Shown: piece after piece, positions 23,893-32,591 of the stretch | Layout: every line of letters begins with the position of its first letter | Numbering within the stretch: the first letter of the stretch is position 1 | NCBI GenBank assembly: GCA_964497615.1 | Contig: CAZCEC010000008.1 | Span: forward strand, 59,698 to 123,697 | Direction of reading: 5' to 3' | Length of the DNA: 64,000 nucleotides | From: CAZCEC01 sp964497615 | Lineage (GTDB): Bacteria; Chloroflexota; Anaerolineae; Anaerolineales; UBA6663 | The notes under the pieces: model-generated | Told to the model about the DNA's origin: nothing | What the model saw: the letters and a program-made list of their open reading frames with translations, nothing else | The model's database searches: none | Made by a program: the position numbers and the translations under genes

Positions 23893-24801
23893 ATGCCCCC
23901 CATTGATGTGCTCGGCCTCGGCGCCGTCGCCGTGGACGACCTGCTGTACGTGGAAGGCTACCCTCCGCCCGACGCCAAGGCCCGCGTCCTGCGCCGCGAG
24001 CGCCACGGCGGCGGCCTCACCGCCACCGCTCTCGTCGCCGCCGCCCGCCTGGGCGCGCGCTGCGCCTATGCCGGAGTGCTCGGCCCGGACGACCTCTCGG
24101 CGTTCGCCGCCCGCACGCTGGAGGCCGAGCACATTGATCTAAGCCACCTCAAGCACGACCCCGCCGCCCGGCCCGTCTATTCCACCATCGTGATTGACAC
24201 CGCCCGCCACAGCCGCAACATCTTCTTCGACCTCAACAGCGTGGTGGGTGCCGCGCCCGATTGGCCTCCGGCCGAGGTCATCCAGGCCAGCCGCGTGCTG
24301 TTCGTGGATTACCTCGGCCTGCCCGGCATGCTGCGCGCCGCCCAGATCGCCCGCGCGGCTGGCATCCCCGTCGTGGGCGACCTCGAGTCCGAGGCCGCGC
24401 CCCTGATGGAACTGGTGGATCACCTGATCTTGTCTTGGGAAATCGCCTGGTTCCTTACCAAGACGGCCACGCCCGGCGAGGCCGCCCTGGCTCTGTGGAC
24501 CGACCAGCGCCAGGTCGTCGCCGTCACGCACGGCGATCAAGGCTGCTGGTATGTTTCCGCCGCTGCGCCCGGCCGGCCCCGCCACCAGCCCGCCTTCCCC
24601 GTGGCCGTCGTGGATACCACCGGCTGCGGCGATGTCTTTCACGGCGCCTACGCCGCCGCCCTGGCGCGCGGCCTGCCCGTCACCGACCGTATGCGCTGGG
24701 CCGCCGCCGCCGCCGCGCTCAAGGCCACCCGCCCCGGCGGCCAGGCCGGCGCGCCCACCCTCAGCGAACTCACCCATTTTCTCGAGGAGACCCGCCCATG
24801 A
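23893..24801 (+). CDS. PfkB family carbohydrate kinase
   Basis: A 302-residue ribokinase-like kinase. The N-terminal signature (VLGLGAVAVDD then YPPPDAKARVLRRERHGGGLTA in part) and the C-terminal DTTGCGDVFHGAYAA, with the catalytic Asp in GCGD, are present. It phosphorylates a sugar or keto-sugar acid from ATP. The ATG at 23893 is preferred over a TTG at 23875. Its stop overlaps the start of the uronate-isomerase-like gene (ATGA), and a GAGGAG ribosome-binding site for that gene lies in its last codons. Confidence 0.88.
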   Translation: MPPIDVLGLGAVAVDDLLYVEGYPPPDAKARVLRRERHGGGLTATALVAAARLGARCAYAGVLGPDDLSAFAARTLEAEHIDLSHLKHDPAARPVYSTIVIDTARHSRNIFFDLNSVVGAAPDWPPAEVIQASRVLFVDYLGLPGMLRAAQIARAAGIPVVGDLESEAAPLMELVDHLILSWEIAWFLTKTATPGEAALALWTDQRQVVAVTHGDQGCWYVSAAAPGRPRHQPAFPVAVVDTTGCGDVFHGAYAAALARGLPVTDRMRWAAAAAALKATRPGGQAGAPTLSELTHFLEETRP

Positions 24802-26144
24802 CCCCCAGCCCCGTGCAGCGCGAACTGGAAGACGCCCTGGCCGAAATGCCCATCTTCGATGTGCACACCCACCTCAACGGCGGGCGGCTGGCGGCGCGCG
24901 GCCTGCACGATATCCTGCTCTACCACATGGTCATCAGCGACCTGTATGGCGCGGGCGTCCCCAGCGGCCGCCGCCTCACCGAGTTTCCCAACTGGCCCGA
25001 CCAGGCCGAGGCCCACGCGCGCCTCCAGGAGGCCATCCCCTACCTGCCGCACATCCGCAACACCAGCATCTTCTGGAGTGTGCGCACGATCCTGAAAGAC
25101 CTGTACGGCTGGCACGAGCCGATTACCCTGGACAACTGGCGGCGCCTGGACGACCTCATCCGCGAGCGCGCCGACGACCGCGCCTGGGCCCATTCCATTC
25201 TCGACCGCTTCCACGTCCAGCGCACCTGCGCCGAGTTCGCCCGCCGTGGCCAGGGCGAAGACGACGCCCGTCTGCAATACTCGCTCGAATGGGGTTTCTT
25301 CACCCGCGCCCAGTGGGGCGAATACGACACCGCCCTGTACGAGTTGGAGCGCTGCTGGGGCCGCACCCCGGCCGGCTCCGTCCCCATCGGCACTGGCCCG
25401 CGCCCCGCGACCGACCGCACCATCCGCACCCTGGCCGACGTGCACGCCGCCATCGCCCACTACGTCTCCGCCATGCCCTTCGGCCAGATCGTCTCGATGG
25501 CTACCCACCTGTCCACCGATGTCAGCTACCACTGGGTGAGCGACGCCGAGATGGAAGCGGCCCTGGCCCGCCGCGCCGAGGCCGGCCTGGCCGAGCGCAG
25601 CACCTACGCCGCTTACGTCCACGAAGCGTTCCTCACCGCCCTGGAGCCGCGCGCCGACGAGTTCGTCTTCCAGTTTAGCTTCGGCGCGGAGCCGCTGCCC
25701 TACGAGACCGGCGCCCGCCTCAACCAAGCCACCCTGGCTGAGGTCGCCCAATCCATCGCCCGCCACCCCAGGCTCCGCTTCCAGGTGCTGCTCGCCAGCC
25801 GCCACGCCAACCAGAGCATGTGCACCATGGCCCGCGAATTGCCCAACTTCAGCCTGGCCGGCTACTGGTGGCACACCTTCTTCCCCAGCGCCATCACCCA
25901 GCTCATGGACGAGCGCCTCGACATGGTGCCCGCCAACAAGCAGATTGCCTTCTTCTCCGACGCTTACTGCGTGGAATGGGCCTATGGCAAGTGGCTGGTC
26001 GTCCGCCAGCTTCTGGCCGCCGCCCTGGCCGCCCGCGTCGAGCGCGGCCAATACACCCGCGACGACGCCCTGTCCATCGCCCGCGCCATCCTGTACGAGA
26101 GCCCGCAGTCGCTCCTGGGCCTCACGCCCCGCCAGGCCGCCTGA
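24798..26144 (+). CDS. Uronate-isomerase-like amidohydrolase superfamily protein
   Basis: A 448-residue metal-dependent TIM barrel. H23-T-H25 in IFDVHTHLNGG is the beta-strand 1 metal motif, and the C-terminal WWHTFFPS and IAFFSDAYCVEWAYGKW blocks resemble glucuronate isomerase. It shows wide divergence from UxaC in the middle, so it may isomerise a related aldose acid or act as a hydrolase. It is coupled to the PfkB kinase by four bases and followed 2 bp later by the FGGY kinase. Confidence 0.75.
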   Translation: MTPSPVQRELEDALAEMPIFDVHTHLNGGRLAARGLHDILLYHMVISDLYGAGVPSGRRLTEFPNWPDQAEAHARLQEAIPYLPHIRNTSIFWSVRTILKDLYGWHEPITLDNWRRLDDLIRERADDRAWAHSILDRFHVQRTCAEFARRGQGEDDARLQYSLEWGFFTRAQWGEYDTALYELERCWGRTPAGSVPIGTGPRPATDRTIRTLADVHAAIAHYVSAMPFGQIVSMATHLSTDVSYHWVSDAEMEAALARRAEAGLAERSTYAAYVHEAFLTALEPRADEFVFQFSFGAEPLPYETGARLNQATLAEVAQSIARHPRLRFQVLLASRHANQSMCTMARELPNFSLAGYWWHTFFPSAITQLMDERLDMVPANKQIAFFSDAYCVEWAYGKWLVVRQLLAAALAARVERGQYTRDDALSIARAILYESPQSLLGLTPRQAA

Positions 26145-26146
26145 CC

Positions 26147-27667
26147 TTGGCTGACGAAATCTGCCTCTGCCTCGACCTCGGCACCACCGGCATCAAGGCC
26201 GCCGCCTTCGATGAGCGCCTCCACTGCCTGGGCAGCGCCACCGTCGAGAACCGCCTGCACTACCCCGCCCCCGGCCTGGTGGAGCAGGACCCCGACTACT
26301 TCTTCTCCGCCGCGCTGGACCTCGCGCGCCAGGTGGCCGCCGGCCTGGGCGATGCGGCCCGGCGCGTGGTCGCCATCGTGTGCAGCGGGCAGATGGGCGG
26401 CGCGCTCGGTATCGACGCGGACTGGAACGCTGTCACCCACTTCGACGCCATCCTCGACCCGCGCAGCAACGTCGTCCGGCCCCTCATCGCCCCGCACGAG
26501 GACTACCTGCTGCCCGTCTGCGGCGGCCTCACCACCCAGTTGGAGAAGATCCTCTACTGGCGCGCTCACCGGCCCGAGGCTTTTGCCCGCGCCCTCAAGT
26601 TCATCGGCCTGAACGGCTACGTAGCTGGCAAGCTGGCCGGCCTATCTGCCCACGACGCCTTCACCGACCTCACCTTCAGCATGGTCAGCGGCCTGCTCAG
26701 CGCCGTCACCGGCGAATGGGATGAGCACCTGCTGGAGACCCTCGCCGTGCCCCGCGCCCTGCTCCCGCGCGTCGTCGAGCCGCGCGCCGTCATCGGCCAA
26801 CTGCGCCCCGATCTCGCGGACCAGTTGGGCCTGCCGCGCGGGGTGCAGGTGCTGGCCGGCGCGGGCGATGGCGCCGCCACCTTCGCCGGCTCCGGCATCA
26901 ACCGCCAGGGGCAGGCGGTGGACCTCTCCGGCACCTCCTGCGCCTTCGGCCTGTACTCCGACCGCTACCTGCCCGACGGCCAGCCGCAGACGTTTCTCAA
27001 CATGAAGTCGCCCACCGCGCCCGGCTGGTTCGTCATCTACATCAACCACTTTGGCCGCACCCATCGCTGGTTCCTGGACGCCTTCTGCGAGGAGTTGGTG
27101 CGCGAGCGCGGCGTGGAGGGCGCCTATGCCGCCCTGGACGAGCAGGCCGCCGCCCTGCCGCCCGGCGCCGCCGGCCTGCTGGCCGTGCCCCATCTCACCG
27201 GCCGCCCTTCGCCGCCGGGACCGTTTGTGCGCGGCACGTGGCTGGGCTTCGGCCTGGGCTTCACCCGCGCCCACTTCTACCGGTCCCTGCTGGAAGCGCA
27301 TGCCGTGGAGTTCCGGCTGGCCCGGGAACGCCTGCGCGCCCTCCATCCGTCATTGCCGCCCGTCGGCGAGGTCACCATCTCCGGCGGCGGCTCGCGCAGC
27401 GACTTCTGGAACCAGATGAAGGCGGACGTGATCGAGGCGCGCTACCGGCGCCTGGTCGATTCCGGCCTCAGCACCCTGCGCGGCGACGCCCTCATCGCCG
27501 CCCAGGCCCGCGGCTGGCCCGTCGCCGATGGCCCCCTGGACTTCATCCAGTACGACCGTGAGTACGCCCCCGACCCCGCCGCTGCCGCCGGATACGCGCC
27601 CGTGGTCGAACACTACCGGTCGCTGCCCCCTGCGCTGGACCCGTTAATGGTCGAACTGTTCAGTTAG
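26147..27667 (+). CDS. FGGY family carbohydrate kinase (xylulokinase-like)
   Basis: A 506-residue sugar kinase starting at a TTG two bases after the previous stop; this start gives the normal N-terminus ADEICLCLDLGTTGIKAAAFD. Other FGGY marks are the VDLSGTSCAFG ATPase segment and ISGGGSRSDFWNQMKADVI near the C-terminus. It phosphorylates a ketose or polyol. With a PfkB kinase and an isomerase in one transcript, the pathway probably has two phosphorylation steps or two entry substrates. It overlaps the convergent dioxygenase gene by 8 bp. Confidence 0.85.
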   Translation: MADEICLCLDLGTTGIKAAAFDERLHCLGSATVENRLHYPAPGLVEQDPDYFFSAALDLARQVAAGLGDAARRVVAIVCSGQMGGALGIDADWNAVTHFDAILDPRSNVVRPLIAPHEDYLLPVCGGLTTQLEKILYWRAHRPEAFARALKFIGLNGYVAGKLAGLSAHDAFTDLTFSMVSGLLSAVTGEWDEHLLETLAVPRALLPRVVEPRAVIGQLRPDLADQLGLPRGVQVLAGAGDGAATFAGSGINRQGQAVDLSGTSCAFGLYSDRYLPDGQPQTFLNMKSPTAPGWFVIYINHFGRTHRWFLDAFCEELVRERGVEGAYAALDEQAAALPPGAAGLLAVPHLTGRPSPPGPFVRGTWLGFGLGFTRAHFYRSLLEAHAVEFRLARERLRALHPSLPPVGEVTISGGGSRSDFWNQMKADVIEARYRRLVDSGLSTLRGDALIAAQARGWPVADGPLDFIQYDREYAPDPAAAAGYAPVVEHYRSLPPALDPLMVELFS

Positions 27668-28517
27668 GCCGCGCCGGCCACAACTGCGGGAAGTAATCCC
27701 CCGCAAAAGGCTGCCCGTCCCGCGCGTTCGGCCCCAGGAATACCAGGTTGGGGTGCCACTGCCGCCCGGCTCGGTAGACCGTGTCTCCCGGCATCATGTG
27801 GGAGATGACCGACAGCCGCGGCTGATCGCTCCGGTTTGGCCCGGACCCGTGGAAGGTCAGGCAGTGGTGAAAGCTCGCCTCCCCCGCCTTCAGCAGGCAC
27901 GGCTCGTCCAGCCACGCGCCCCCGCCCTGGCCGGCAAACTCGGCCGCCAGCGCCTCCAGGTCCTTGTGCCCGAACTTGTCGCTGCCCTCGATCAGTCCCC
28001 ACTTGTGCGACCCCACAATCGTCCGCATCCCGCCGTTGCTCAGGTCGGTGTCCTGGAGCGCCACCCAGGCCGTGCACATGTTCGTGGTGCTGCTGGCCTT
28101 CCAGTAGCCATAGTCCTGGTGCCAGCCGATATTGCCCGCATTGGTCGTCTCCTGCCCGGCCGTGCCCGGCTTGTAGATCGCCTGATCGTGCCACAACCGC
28201 ACGCTGTCCACCCCCATCAGCCGCGCGCCAATCGCGCCGATGATGGGCGCCGTCACCGCTTGGCGAATCTCGGCGCTCAGCCAGAACGCGTTGCATTGCT
28301 GGCGCACCTTGGGCGAGACCGGGTCGCAGGCGCTCACCCCATACTGCGGCGGCACTTCGTAGTCATGGTCGCCCGCCCACAGCCGGTCGTGCGCCGCCCG
28401 CAGCCGCGCGATCTGCTCATCGCTAAACAGCTTTGGGCTGATCCAATAGCCGCGCTCCCAGTACTCGGCGATTACGGCCTCGGTTACCACCTCGTTCACG
28501 CGCTCCAGCGTCAGCAT
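27660..28517 (-). CDS. Phytanoyl-CoA dioxygenase (PhyH) family protein
   Basis: A 285-residue Fe(II)/2-oxoglutarate oxygenase-like protein. The facial triad is H133-Q-D135 (GWHQDYGYW) and the distal H223 (TFHGSGPN), with an Arg (R234) for 2-oxoglutarate. The ATG at 28517 matches the family start, and a longer reading to 28817 is spurious. It lies after the sugar ABC importer on the same strand, separated by a hairpin. The substrate is unknown; bacterial PhyH proteins hydroxylate small hydrophobic or sugar-like molecules. Confidence 0.82.
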   Translation of the reverse strand: MLTLERVNEVVTEAVIAEYWERGYWISPKLFSDEQIARLRAAHDRLWAGDHDYEVPPQYGVSACDPVSPKVRQQCNAFWLSAEIRQAVTAPIIGAIGARLMGVDSVRLWHDQAIYKPGTAGQETTNAGNIGWHQDYGYWKASSTTNMCTAWVALQDTDLSNGGMRTIVGSHKWGLIEGSDKFGHKDLEALAAEFAGQGGGAWLDEPCLLKAGEASFHHCLTFHGSGPNRSDQPRLSVISHMMPGDTVYRAGRQWHPNLVFLGPNARDGQPFAGDYFPQLWPARPN

Positions 28518-28549
28518 GTGTCTCTCCCCGTCTTGGCTCGGAATGCACA

Positions 28550-28576
28550 CCGGCCAGGCTGAGATAGCCTGGCCGG
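28550..28576. terminator. Perfect 11-bp hairpin between permease and dioxygenase genes
   Basis: Arms 28550-28560 and 28566-28576 with a GAGAT loop. It lies between the permease stop (28601) and the dioxygenase start (28517). There is no T run in the direction of transcription, so it may be an attenuator or processing site rather than a full terminator. Confidence 0.5.
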
Positions 28577-28600
28577 CATGAATAGACGTCGAAGTTGAAC

Positions 28601-29485
28601 TTAGCCCTTCAGACCGCTGCCCACCAACCCCTGCACAAAGTAGCGCTGCAGCAGGAAGTACACCGCCGCGGGCGGCCACGTCGCCAGGAAGGTCTTCAGC
28701 ATCACCGACGGGTAGTCGGTGGTGCCCACCGGCGACCAGTCCGTCAGGACGATGGTCTGGATGCGGTAGGCGATCGGATAGTACTGCGGCTTGCCCGCGA
28801 TGGTGAACAACGGCCACAGGTAATCGTTCCAGATGCCGAGGAACGAGAAGATCGTCAGCGCCACCAGCGGCGGCTTGAGCAGCGGCCCATACACCCGGAA
28901 GATGATGGTGAAGATGCCGGCCCCGTCGATCTTGGCCGCATCCTCATAGTCCTTGGGCAGCATGTCAAAGCTCTGTTTCAGCAGGAAGATGGCAAACGGC
29001 GGCACCCAGCCGTAGATGAACAGCACCGGCAGTTCGCCGATGAAACCGTGCCCGCCCTGCCCGAAGATGTCGTTCCCGCCTGCCAGCGGCCACCAGGCCA
29101 TCTGCAGATACATCGGCAATAACATCAGGATGCCGGGCATCACCATGCCCGACAGGAACAGCAGGAAGACCTTGTTCTTGCCAGGGAACTCCATCTTGGA
29201 GAAGATGTAGCCGCCGATGATGCCCACCACCAGGGTCACGGTGATGTAGAACACCGACCGGATCAGGGTGAACACGTACGCATCCCAGATGCCGGCATTG
29301 AGGGCGCGCTTGAACAGGTCAATGTTGAGCGTATTCGGGACCGGCAGGATGCGGGCACTCAGGAACTGCGCCTGGGTCGTAAAGGTCCCCAGGGCCATGA
29401 ACAGCACCGGGTAGATCATCACAAAGCTCGAGATGATCAAGAAGATGTAGCTGGCAGTCAGCAGGATAGCGCGGCGTTGCTTCAT
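28601..29485 (-). CDS. Carbohydrate ABC transporter permease, MalG type
   Basis: A 294-residue permease with six hydrophobic segments and the EAA motif (SFDMLPKDYEDAAKIDGAGIFTI, here broken by its central helix turn). CUT1 family permeases pair a MalF- and a MalG-type subunit. It starts 10 bp after the MalF-type gene. No ATPase gene is present in this operon, as is common for CUT1 systems that share an MsmK-type ATPase encoded elsewhere. Confidence 0.9.
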   Translation of the reverse strand: MKQRRAILLTASYIFLIISSFVMIYPVLFMALGTFTTQAQFLSARILPVPNTLNIDLFKRALNAGIWDAYVFTLIRSVFYITVTLVVGIIGGYIFSKMEFPGKNKVFLLFLSGMVMPGILMLLPMYLQMAWWPLAGGNDIFGQGGHGFIGELPVLFIYGWVPPFAIFLLKQSFDMLPKDYEDAAKIDGAGIFTIIFRVYGPLLKPPLVALTIFSFLGIWNDYLWPLFTIAGKPQYYPIAYRIQTIVLTDWSPVGTTDYPSVMLKTFLATWPPAAVYFLLQRYFVQGLVGSGLKG

Positions 29486-29495
29486 CGTCGGTCTC

Positions 29496-30452
29496 CTAGA
29501 CCCCGTACTGCTTGCGGTAGTTGTTCAACTGCCAGCCGATAAACACCAGCAGCATCAGGAACAGCACCAGCGACTGCGCCGTGCCCATCCCCATTTCCAG
29601 CGCGCCGAACGAGTCGTTGTGGATGCTGTACACCAGGGTATAGGTCGAAAAGTTCGGGCCGCCGGCGCTGATGATCTTGGGCACCTCCCACATCTGCATC
29701 GAGCCGATGATGCCCGTCACCGAAATGAACAGCAGCACGGGCACCATCTGCGGGATGGTGATATAGCGCAATAGCTGCACATCACTCGCGCCGTCAATCT
29801 TGGCCGCGTCGTACAGGTTCTCGTCAATCCCCTGCAATCCGGCCAGGAAGAAGATCACCGTCCCGCCGATGCCCAACCACACCGAGAACAGCACCGCGAT
29901 GATGGGCATGAAGACCGGGTGCGTCACCCAGTTGATGGGCTCGTCCATGCCGGCCCGCAGCAGCAGCATGTTCAGCACGCCCTGGTTCGAGCCGGCCAGG
30001 TAGATGCGTAATAGCAGCGCCACCACCGCGCCAGAGAACACCGACGGCAAATACCACATGGTGCGAAAGATGCCTTTGAAGCGGATGTTCTGGTTCAGCA
30101 GCAGCGCGATGAAAAAGCCGCCGACGATATTCAGCCCCAGGATCGACACCGCATAGAGGATCGTCCGGCCAATGACCTTCAGATAAAAATAGTCCTGAAA
30201 GCTGGAGAAGACCCGCTGCAGATTCTTCAATCCCGCCCACGTCGGCGGCGAGATGATATTCCACTCCGTAAAGCTGATGCCGATCAGGAACGCCAGCGGC
30301 ACGAATGTCATCACGATGAAATAGATCGCCATCGGTCCGACAAAAGCCCAGGCCACAATCGTTTCCCGGCGGCGCCGGAACCAAATGCGCAGCCGTTCGG
30401 CCCGGGGCAGGGGCGGCTCGAGCGCGGCTTGCCGCTGTAAGTCTAGTTCCAT
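29496..30452 (-). CDS. Carbohydrate ABC transporter permease, MalF type
   Basis: A 318-residue permease with an N-terminal cytoplasmic stretch, six hydrophobic segments and the EAA loop (IDENLYDAAKIDGASDVQ) typical of CUT1 MalF proteins. It follows the binding-protein gene after a 170-bp spacer with a strong hairpin. It forms the channel with the MalG-type subunit downstream. Confidence 0.9.
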   Translation of the reverse strand: MELDLQRQAALEPPLPRAERLRIWFRRRRETIVAWAFVGPMAIYFIVMTFVPLAFLIGISFTEWNIISPPTWAGLKNLQRVFSSFQDYFYLKVIGRTILYAVSILGLNIVGGFFIALLLNQNIRFKGIFRTMWYLPSVFSGAVVALLLRIYLAGSNQGVLNMLLLRAGMDEPINWVTHPVFMPIIAVLFSVWLGIGGTVIFFLAGLQGIDENLYDAAKIDGASDVQLLRYITIPQMVPVLLFISVTGIIGSMQMWEVPKIISAGGPNFSTYTLVYSIHNDSFGALEMGMGTAQSLVLFLMLLVFIGWQLNNYRKQYGV

Positions 30453-30524
30453 CCTATACCTCCTGTGCGCCGGCCAGTTGCTGTGTGCCGGTCTGGCGGG
30501 CGGCGGCCATCCCCCACAAACACA

Positions 30525-30559
30525 GAAGCTGGGCAGCCTGCACTCGACTGCCCAGCTTC
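30525..30559 (-). terminator. Attenuator hairpin between binding protein and permease genes
   Basis: Perfect 12-bp arms (30525-30536 and 30548-30559) with an 11-base loop. On the minus strand it is followed by TGTGTTTGTG. It lies 64 bases after the binding-protein stop. Such hairpins lower permease expression relative to the binding protein. Confidence 0.55.
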
Positions 30560-30622
30560 CGCGTTGCTTTCTCAGGCGGTCAGGCGCGTGTGGCCGGACC
30601 GTGGTCCGGCGGTGGGCGCCAA

Positions 30623-32071
30623 CTAACCCGACCGCGCAACCAGGCCTTCGATCGTGGTCTGGATGGTGTCCAGTTCAGCCTGGATTTCGGACTCGCTCAT
30701 GTCCTGCTGCCAGATGCGGCCGTACATGTCGTTCCAGGCCGCCCAGATGCGGGAGCCGTTCTTCGGCCACCCGGGCAGCGGGCCGGCGCCGCCGTCCAGC
30801 AGGGTCTTCATGGTGACGCGCACCATGGTCTGGGCCGTCTCCGACTTGTAGCCGCCCAGTTGATCGTAGGTCTCGTACTGCTCCAGCAGCGAATTCAGCG
30901 CCGGGATCCAGATGCCGGCATTGTTCGCCAGCCAGGCCTGCGCCGCCGGGTCGGTCACCGTCTCTTCGATCAGGGCGATGGCCAGTTCGGGGTTGGGGCC
31001 GTTCTTGAGCGGCGACTCGATGTCGTTGCCGATGACGATGGTGGCCTGCTGACCGCCAGGCGGGGTGGGGAAGGGAATGGCGACCGCGTCGATTTCGCCA
31101 GCGCCCACCGAGGTGGCGTCGTTGTTCCAGCCGGGCTTGACGGCAATCACACCGTCGTTGAACAACTGGCCCGAGCCGGCTTCGCTCTCCGCCTGCTGGA
31201 TCAGGGCCTCGGTCGAGGACCACATCAGTTGATTGTGAAACATCCAGGTCTCGGCCGCGCCGGGCACATTGGCCGACGGCACACCCAGATTGCTGCCCAG
31301 GGGCGCATTGTTCTGGTTGAACCAGTGAAGGATGCGCATCGCCTGGCCGTAGCTGTCGCCGCCGGGGCCGTAGGTGTAGTAGCAGGTATTGCCCCAGGTG
31401 TCGCTCTCGTTGATCTCCGAGATGGCCTGGCAACCCGCCACCAGCTCATCCCAGGTGGTCGGCAGGGCGTTGCGATCCAGCCCCGCCTCTTCCCACTTGG
31501 TCAGGTTGATGAACAACACGTCCGCCCCAGACGACTTGGCCAACCCAAAGACCTCGCCGTCCTTCGTGGCGCCGGCGACCGACCCGGGGGCCAGCAGCGC
31601 CGCCGAGGCCGCTGAGACCGGCGCGAACATGCCCAACTGCACGAACTCGTTGACGTAGGCCTCGCCGTAGGTGGTGTCCGGGAAAATCCCGGCCGCCGCC
31701 GCCATCAGTTGGTTCTGGCGCAGGTCCCAGTCCCAACTGTGCGAGGTGATGTTAAGGCTCACGCCCGGGTGCCGATCCAAGAACGGGATGTACTTGGTGT
31801 AGGCCAGGCCGCCCCAGTTCCAGTTCTTCTGGAAGAACTCGTTCTCGGGGTCCGGGGCCCAGCCAGCCAGCGCATGAATATCCGGAATGTCGGTGTTCCA
31901 CCACACTTCCAGCACCGCCGGTGCTGGCACTGCGGTGGGGGCGGGAGTGGCCGTGACCACCTCGACAATGGTTTCCGGCGTCGGCGTAGCGCAGGCCGCC
32001 AACAGCCCGGCGCCAGCCGCAAAACCAGCCGCCTTGATGAAGTCACGCCTCGAGATTGTTTTCTTTTGCAT
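30623..32071 (-). CDS. Carbohydrate ABC transporter substrate-binding lipoprotein (SBP_bac_1/MalE type)
   Basis: A 482-residue extracellular binding protein. The leader SRRDFIKAAGFAAGAGLLAAC combines a twin-arginine pair (R8-R9) with a lipobox Cys27, and a Thr/Pro/Val-rich tether follows. The rest is a type I sugar-binding fold. Start and leader fit the ATG at 32071, which has a GAGGAGAGGG ribosome-binding region just upstream; an upstream extension is not credible. It delivers an oligosaccharide or sugar acid to the permeases downstream. Confidence 0.9.
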   Translation of the reverse strand: MQKKTISRRDFIKAAGFAAGAGLLAACATPTPETIVEVVTATPAPTAVPAPAVLEVWWNTDIPDIHALAGWAPDPENEFFQKNWNWGGLAYTKYIPFLDRHPGVSLNITSHSWDWDLRQNQLMAAAAGIFPDTTYGEAYVNEFVQLGMFAPVSAASAALLAPGSVAGATKDGEVFGLAKSSGADVLFINLTKWEEAGLDRNALPTTWDELVAGCQAISEINESDTWGNTCYYTYGPGGDSYGQAMRILHWFNQNNAPLGSNLGVPSANVPGAAETWMFHNQLMWSSTEALIQQAESEAGSGQLFNDGVIAVKPGWNNDATSVGAGEIDAVAIPFPTPPGGQQATIVIGNDIESPLKNGPNPELAIALIEETVTDPAAQAWLANNAGIWIPALNSLLEQYETYDQLGGYKSETAQTMVRVTMKTLLDGGAGPLPGWPKNGSRIWAAWNDMYGRIWQQDMSESEIQAELDTIQTTIEGLVARSG

Positions 32072-32138
32072 TTCTTCCCTCTCCTCGTGTTGTGCTGCCC
32101 AAACTAGTGTTGTGCCCCCAGGGTTGCGAAGCGCCAAA

Positions 32139-32166
32139 ATTGTACCTGACTCCTGCAGTTAGGCAA
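32139..32166 (-). promoter_or_regulatory. Sigma-70-like promoter of the sugar ABC operon
   Basis: On the minus strand TTGCCT (32161-32166), 16 bases, then TACAAT (32139-32144). The expected leader is about 60 bases before the binding-protein ATG. No clear operator palindrome was seen. Confidence 0.5.
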
Positions 32167-32522
32167 ATCTCGGCCGCGATGGCAGGGCCAACATCGCCCG
32201 GGGGGCCCCGGTTCGCAACCCCTGTTTCCCAGGTGTCATTCTCAAGTGTGAGTTTCGGCCTGGTCATGCGTGGTCCCGGACAAACAAATAGGAGTCGGTG
32301 TCCCTGGAGCTTGAGCTTTGCTGTCAAGCACGGAATCGCCGACTCCCACATCTCATGCCGCGGAATCGTACCCCCACCAGCCCTTGGGCCGTGGCTCGCC
32401 CCTCATGTCCAACACATCCGCTTTACCATCGAGTTATGACGCTGGCCTGCCCCGAAAATTAGTTTTCATATTATATACGATCTGTCAAGGGAGGCAATAT
32501 TCCCCGTAATATTTGCGCTTCC
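32167..32522. other. Gene-free intergenic stretch
   Basis: Together with the promoters on either side, this makes a 520-bp gap between divergent operons (32072-32591). I see no coding signal or RNA gene in it. The right half, from about 32440, is AT-rich compared with the rest of the window, which fits a regulatory region for the chaperonin operon. Confidence 0.5.
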
Positions 32523-32550
32523 TTGCACAGACCTCACGTATGGTGATAAT
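32523..32550 (+). promoter_or_regulatory. Sigma-70-like promoter of the GroEL-like operon
   Basis: TTGCAC (32523-32528), a 16-base spacer and GATAAT (32545-32550), 41 bases before the ATG. No CIRCE inverted repeat was found around it, so classical HrcA heat-shock control is not indicated. Confidence 0.5.
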
Positions 32551-32591
32551 ATAGCCTACCCTTCCAGAGTGCAATCATTCCCATCTAGACC

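Noticed and set aside
32440..32591. CIRCE heat-shock operator upstream of the chaperonin-like gene
   Set aside because: No TTAGCACTC-N9-GAGTGCTAA-like inverted repeat is present.
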